Source: an uncultured Collinsella sp. | GTDB taxonomy: Bacteria > Actinomycetota > Coriobacteriia > Coriobacteriales > Coriobacteriaceae | NCBI GenBank assembly: GCA_900545665.1 | Contig: UQZU01000002.1 | Location: 1 to 64,000 of the forward strand | DNA: 64,000 nt | Direction: 5' to 3' | Part shown: positions 61,215-64,000 of the stretch, in pieces | How the letters are laid out: each line of letters opens with the position of its first letter | Numbering within the stretch: the first letter of the stretch is position 1 | Program-made: the position numbers and the translations under genes | The notes under the pieces: generated by a model | The model's input: only the letters and a program-made list of their open reading frames with translations | Database searches by the model: none | What the model was told of the DNA's origin: nothing

Positions 61215-61274
61215 CCTGTCCTGGGATTCAAGTTCTAGCGAGCTGCCGACGCGCCCGCAGCAGTATTTTTGCAT

Positions 61275-61319
61275 AAACCGCTCCGCCAAATGCATACTTT
61301 GACGGGGCGGTTGCTTTTT
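61275..61319 (+). terminator. Terminator of the MacB-like operon
   Basis: AACCGCTCCGCC and GGGGCGGTT form a stem followed by GCTTTTT, about 60 nt after the permease stop. Confidence 0.7.
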
Positions 61320-61590
61320 GCCCACAGGTACCCCAGGGGGCGCCGTGCAAATTCCGGAGTATTCAGCGTCCCGGGGTCCGCGGGCGCGGGGGCGGGTGCA
61401 CAAAACCGCGCTGAAAACCCCGATTCTGAGTCCCAACGCCTCTAGAGCCGCTCGTTTTTTTACAGGATGCGGCTCATGGTGCCTGCCTTTCGCCCAAAAT
61501 CCAGTATGCAGGCACCCTCGGCTGCTGAATACTCCCAAAAATGCACGCCGCATCCTACCCCAGGCACCCGCAGCAAGAAGACGAATAGCC
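61316..61590. repeat. Gene-free structured region
   Basis: Nested inverted repeats: GGAGTATTCAGC (61356) with GCTGAATACTCC (61524), AGGATGCGG (61464) with CCGCATCCT (61548), and GGTGCCTGC (61478) with GCAGGCACC (61508). TTTTTGCCCACAGG at its left end also occurs (reverse) beside the candidate MITE end near 19245. No reading frame with support. Confidence 0.5.
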
Positions 61591-61611
61591 ATGGCCTCCT
61601 TAGTTACCGCA

Positions 61612-61732
61612 GGAGGCCCCAGGGCTTACCTCCCAAATCTTTCCGCAGGACGGAAGGATCCCGCCGCGCGAAGCGCACGGCGGGATCCTGACATGTCCGA
61701 GGACGATTTGGGAGGTAAGCCCTGGGGCCTCC
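61612..61732 (-). repeat. Long 3'-end hairpin, family copy F
   Basis: Perfect 28-bp arms (61612-61639, 61705-61732). On the minus strand GTCCTCGGACATG faces GTCCTGCGGAAA; GGAC pairs with GTCC, and the inner stem has the GTGCGC-TTC-GCGCG tip. It begins 24 nt after the pfk stop and has the same orientation. Confidence 0.92.
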
Positions 61733-61755
61733 GATGAGAGCAGTTCCAGCCGAGG

Positions 61756-62835
61756 CTATTCGTCGCCGAAGCTGATGCCCAACGCCTTGGCCTCACGCAC
61801 CAGATCGCTCTGGGGGTCGACATACTTGAGCTTGCCGGCGACATCCTCGAGCGGCATGTGGCACATCTTGCCGTCGCGCAGGGCAATCATGTAGCCAAAC
61901 TCGCCGCGCAGGCAGCCAAGCGCGGCCTCGACGCCGCACTGGGTCGCAAAGATGCGGTCCTGGGCGTCGGGCTGGCCGCCGCGCTGCGTGTGACCGGGGA
62001 TGGCGACGCGGGTCTCGCGACCGGTCTTGGCCTCGATCTCCTTGGCGATGTCGTACACGATTGACGGGCTCGTGCGCTCGGCGAGCTTCTTCTTGTACTC
62101 CTTCTTGGACAGCGCCGCGTCCTCCTTGGAGATAGCGCCCTCGGCGACGGCCACGATGGTAAAGCGGCTGCCGGTCTCCATGCGATGCTCGATGGTCTTG
62201 ATGACGTTATCCATGTCGTAGGGAATCTCGGGAATCAAGATGACGTCCGCACCGCCCGCGACGCCGGCATACAGCGGGATCCAGCCAACCTTGTGGCCCA
62301 TGATCTCGATAACGAACACGCGCCCGTGACTCGACGCGGTGGTGTGGATGTCGTCGATGCACTTGGTAGCGACGTCGATGGCGCTCGTAAAGCCAAACGT
62401 CAACTCGGTGCCCCAAGTGTCGTTATCGATGGTCTTGGGCAGGGCGATAACGTTGAGGCCCTCTTCGCGCAGGCGGTTGGCGGTCTTGGTGGAGCCGTTG
62501 CCGCCCAGCATAAACAGGCAGTCGAGCTGCAGCTTGTGATAGGTGTGGACCATCGCGGGCACCTTCTCGACGCCGTCGGCCTCGGGAACATCCAGGCGCT
62601 TGAACGGCGTACGGCTCGTGCCCAGGATGGTGCCGCCGCGGGTGAGGATGCCGCTAAAATCGGCGGGCGTCATGACGCGGAACCTGCTGTAGATAAGGCC
62701 CTGATAGCCGTCCTCAAAGCCATAGATCTCGATAGGTTCTTCGCTATTGGTCATAAGCGTTTTGACGATGCCGCGCATGGTGGCGTTGAGCGCCTGGCAG
62801 TCGCCGCCACTAGTAAGAAGACCGATTCTAAGCAT
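61756..62835 (-). CDS. 6-phosphofructokinase (PfkA family)
   Basis: A 359-aa PfkA-family enzyme. The N-terminal phosphate loop GLLTSGGDCQALNA, the LGGNGSTKTA nucleotide motif and the catalytic PKTIDND segment are present. At the two positions that separate ATP from pyrophosphate users it has Gly (GGNG-S) and Lys (PKTIDND), the mixed combination seen in atypical ATP-dependent PFKs; the phosphoryl donor is therefore not certain. The usual Asp of GGDGS is Asn here. It commits fructose-6-phosphate to glycolysis. It is monocistronic, with hairpin F downstream. Confidence 0.92.
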   Translation of the reverse strand: MLRIGLLTSGGDCQALNATMRGIVKTLMTNSEEPIEIYGFEDGYQGLIYSRFRVMTPADFSGILTRGGTILGTSRTPFKRLDVPEADGVEKVPAMVHTYHKLQLDCLFMLGGNGSTKTANRLREEGLNVIALPKTIDNDTWGTELTFGFTSAIDVATKCIDDIHTTASSHGRVFVIEIMGHKVGWIPLYAGVAGGADVILIPEIPYDMDNVIKTIEHRMETGSRFTIVAVAEGAISKEDAALSKKEYKKKLAERTSPSIVYDIAKEIEAKTGRETRVAIPGHTQRGGQPDAQDRIFATQCGVEAALGCLRGEFGYMIALRDGKMCHMPLEDVAGKLKYVDPQSDLVREAKALGISFGDE

Positions 62836-62975
62836 GGTGAATCCTTCCGGGCAAGTTATAACATGCGCATAAGTTTACCCCCGCACACTGTTGATACGGG
62901 GGTAAAACGTGTTAGCTCAAATGTATGGAAATGTAAGCAACGTCAGGCCAGCGTAAGGACGACGGTGCCAGCTCC

Positions 62976-64000
62976 TTACAGCGCGAAGGCATCGATGTCG
63001 CCCCAGTGGCGGCGCAGCGTGATGGCGGCAGCGGGCTCGGTGTTGTCAAAGACGACCGACCACTGCGTGTTGCTGGTGATGTCTTCCGGATTGGGCTCTT
63101 GCGCCGCAGCGCGTAGGGCCTTCCAAGCGACTGCCTCGTTCTGGGCACCGACATGGGCGTCGAGGACATCGGCGATTGCGATGGTGCGCTCTTTACCATG
63201 GCCCAGCTCGCCATTCTTTTGGTTGGGCAGCACTTCGTCGCCATAGCAGGCGTAGAAGTTCGTAACCTGGCGTACGGGAGTCGCTTTGAAAGCACGGTCC
63301 GGATCGCGCGGATCCCACTCTACTACGCGCGCGTCACCGGCGGCGTCGTTGATAAAGAAGTGGTAATCGCGTCCGGCCATGGCGTGCATGTCGTAGGCGG
63401 AAAGCAGGTCGACTGCCTCTTGCGTGGTGGCGGCACGGTCGAGCACCAGGCGGATGGCGAGCGAAGTGTTGATGACGTGGCGCTGCGTGTCCTGGTCACA
63501 GGGCTGGGAATCCAGGGTGAGTACGGCAATGGACACGCCGCATTCGTTAACACCGTCGAGCTGGGCAAACGGGCCCATCAACGCCGCGGCGCGTCCGGTG
63601 ACGGAGTCAAGCGGAGTGTTGGCGCCCAGGTTATTGAGGGCGGCAAAGCCGATGGAGGCATAGCCGCCGCGTGGGTGATTGCGCACCAGCAGCGCCGAGG
63701 TGTCGTCCTTAAAGTCGTAATTGCGACCGGTGCGCACGCGACCTTCGGCATCCACGGCGACAAAGGCGCTGCAGGCAAACTGGGGTGCCTGAACATGCGC
63801 CGGCACACCGGGCAGCACCTGTGCCACCACGGCATCGATGTAGGCCTGGTCGTCGCGCACGCCAGCGGCGATGATGCGATCGAGATCGTAGTCGTAGGCG
63901 ATGTCGATTGCGTACAGGTCATAGCCATCCGCGTAGCCGGTCAAGCGTTTGAGCGACGCGGCGGACTTGATTTGCTTGCGATAAACGATAGCGGTGGCAG
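62976..64000 (-). CDS. Ntn-hydrolase (linear amide C-N hydrolase / C45-like), 5' end outside the window
   Basis: The reading frame is open to the right edge, so the start is missing; at least 341 codons are seen. The likely nucleophile is the Cys in QFACSAFVAVDAEG, followed by GRNYDFK, the pattern of the choloylglycine hydrolase/acyl-transferase C45 group in which the mature enzyme begins at Cys after self-cleavage. LDGVNECGVSIAVLTL and the C-terminal NTQWSVVFDN also fit. The substrate could be a bile-acid amide, a penicillin-like amide or another N-acyl compound. The long segment before the Cys argues against a simple bile salt hydrolase. Confidence 0.78.
   Translation of the reverse strand, partial: ATAIVYRKQIKSAASLKRLTGYADGYDLYAIDIAYDYDLDRIIAAGVRDDQAYIDAVVAQVLPGVPAHVQAPQFACSAFVAVDAEGRVRTGRNYDFKDDTSALLVRNHPRGGYASIGFAALNNLGANTPLDSVTGRAAALMGPFAQLDGVNECGVSIAVLTLDSQPCDQDTQRHVINTSLAIRLVLDRAATTQEAVDLLSAYDMHAMAGRDYHFFINDAAGDARVVEWDPRDPDRAFKATPVRQVTNFYACYGDEVLPNQKNGELGHGKERTIAIADVLDAHVGAQNEAVAWKALRAAAQEPNPEDITSNTQWSVVFDNTEPAAAITLRRHWGDIDAFAL

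Noticed and set aside
62976..64000. Bile salt hydrolase
   Set aside because: The nucleophilic Cys is far from the N-terminus of the frame and the surrounding motifs fit the broader C45/linear amide hydrolase group; substrate evidence is lacking.

Overview
This 64-kb window looks like a chromosomal segment of a human-gut Coriobacteriia, most likely Collinsella. That call is inference from overall character: GC-rich DNA with strong GC-ending codons, an anaerobic sugar-fermenting gene set, and a compact type II-C CRISPR-Cas9 system. No rRNA or tRNA gene was seen, so there is no direct taxonomic marker.

Layout. 0.2-1.3 kb: a membrane protein. 1.4-12.5 kb: a galactose region with lacA-lacB-epimerase-lacC (tagatose-6-phosphate route), a divergent galKT operon (Leloir route) with its LacI regulator, the flavodiiron protein FprA, and a DeoR regulator divergent from a class II tagatose/fructose-bisphosphate aldolase that would complete the tagatose route. 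13.2-17.3 kb: a Nudix-Vsr fusion and a BceAB-like ABC transporter. 18-24.3 kb: DAHP synthase and a MarR-controlled heterodimeric ABC exporter. 24.5-29.3 kb: an SDR oxidoreductase, a KdgT permease, and a pyruvate formate-lyase whose glycyl-radical domain is a separate gene. 29.5-35.2 kb: a sucrose/fructoside operon (LacI regulator, two GH32 enzymes, PTS EIIBC). 35.4-38.8 kb: DegV, PFL activase, MTA/SAH nucleosidase, EngB. 38.9-41.1 kb: an AT-richer accessory patch with a DUF3990/HTH toxin-antitoxin-like pair, a 34-aa membrane protein and a secreted protein. 41.5-46.8 kb: thrB, thrC, lysC and asd. 47.2-50.1 kb: ogt and a two-component system. 50.1-56.6 kb: repeats, then cas2, cas1, tracrRNA, a CRISPR array and cas9. 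56.8-64 kb: a GyrI-like protein behind a LexA-type box, a MacB-like ABC transporter, phosphofructokinase, and the 3' part of an Ntn-hydrolase gene cut by the window edge.

How it works together. Galactose, sucrose and fructosides, and probably ketodeoxygluconate, feed glycolysis (pfk, aldolase). Pyruvate goes through PFL, whose activase lies 7 kb away. The aspartate-to-threonine pathway has four of its genes here, with homoserine dehydrogenase missing.

The most unusual feature is in the non-coding DNA. At least six long hairpins sit just after stop codons of metabolic genes. Their 22-30 bp arms differ from copy to copy, but they share an asymmetric internal loop (GTCCTCG..CATG facing CTGCGGA) with a covarying short helix. 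Other structured repeats include a two-copy composite palindromic element, a GGGACAG-loop hairpin family, a 62-bp-period array of five palindromes, and a 231-bp element with near-perfect 28-bp inverted ends. The tracrRNA, complete with anti-repeat, nexus and terminator, can be read directly between cas1 and the array.
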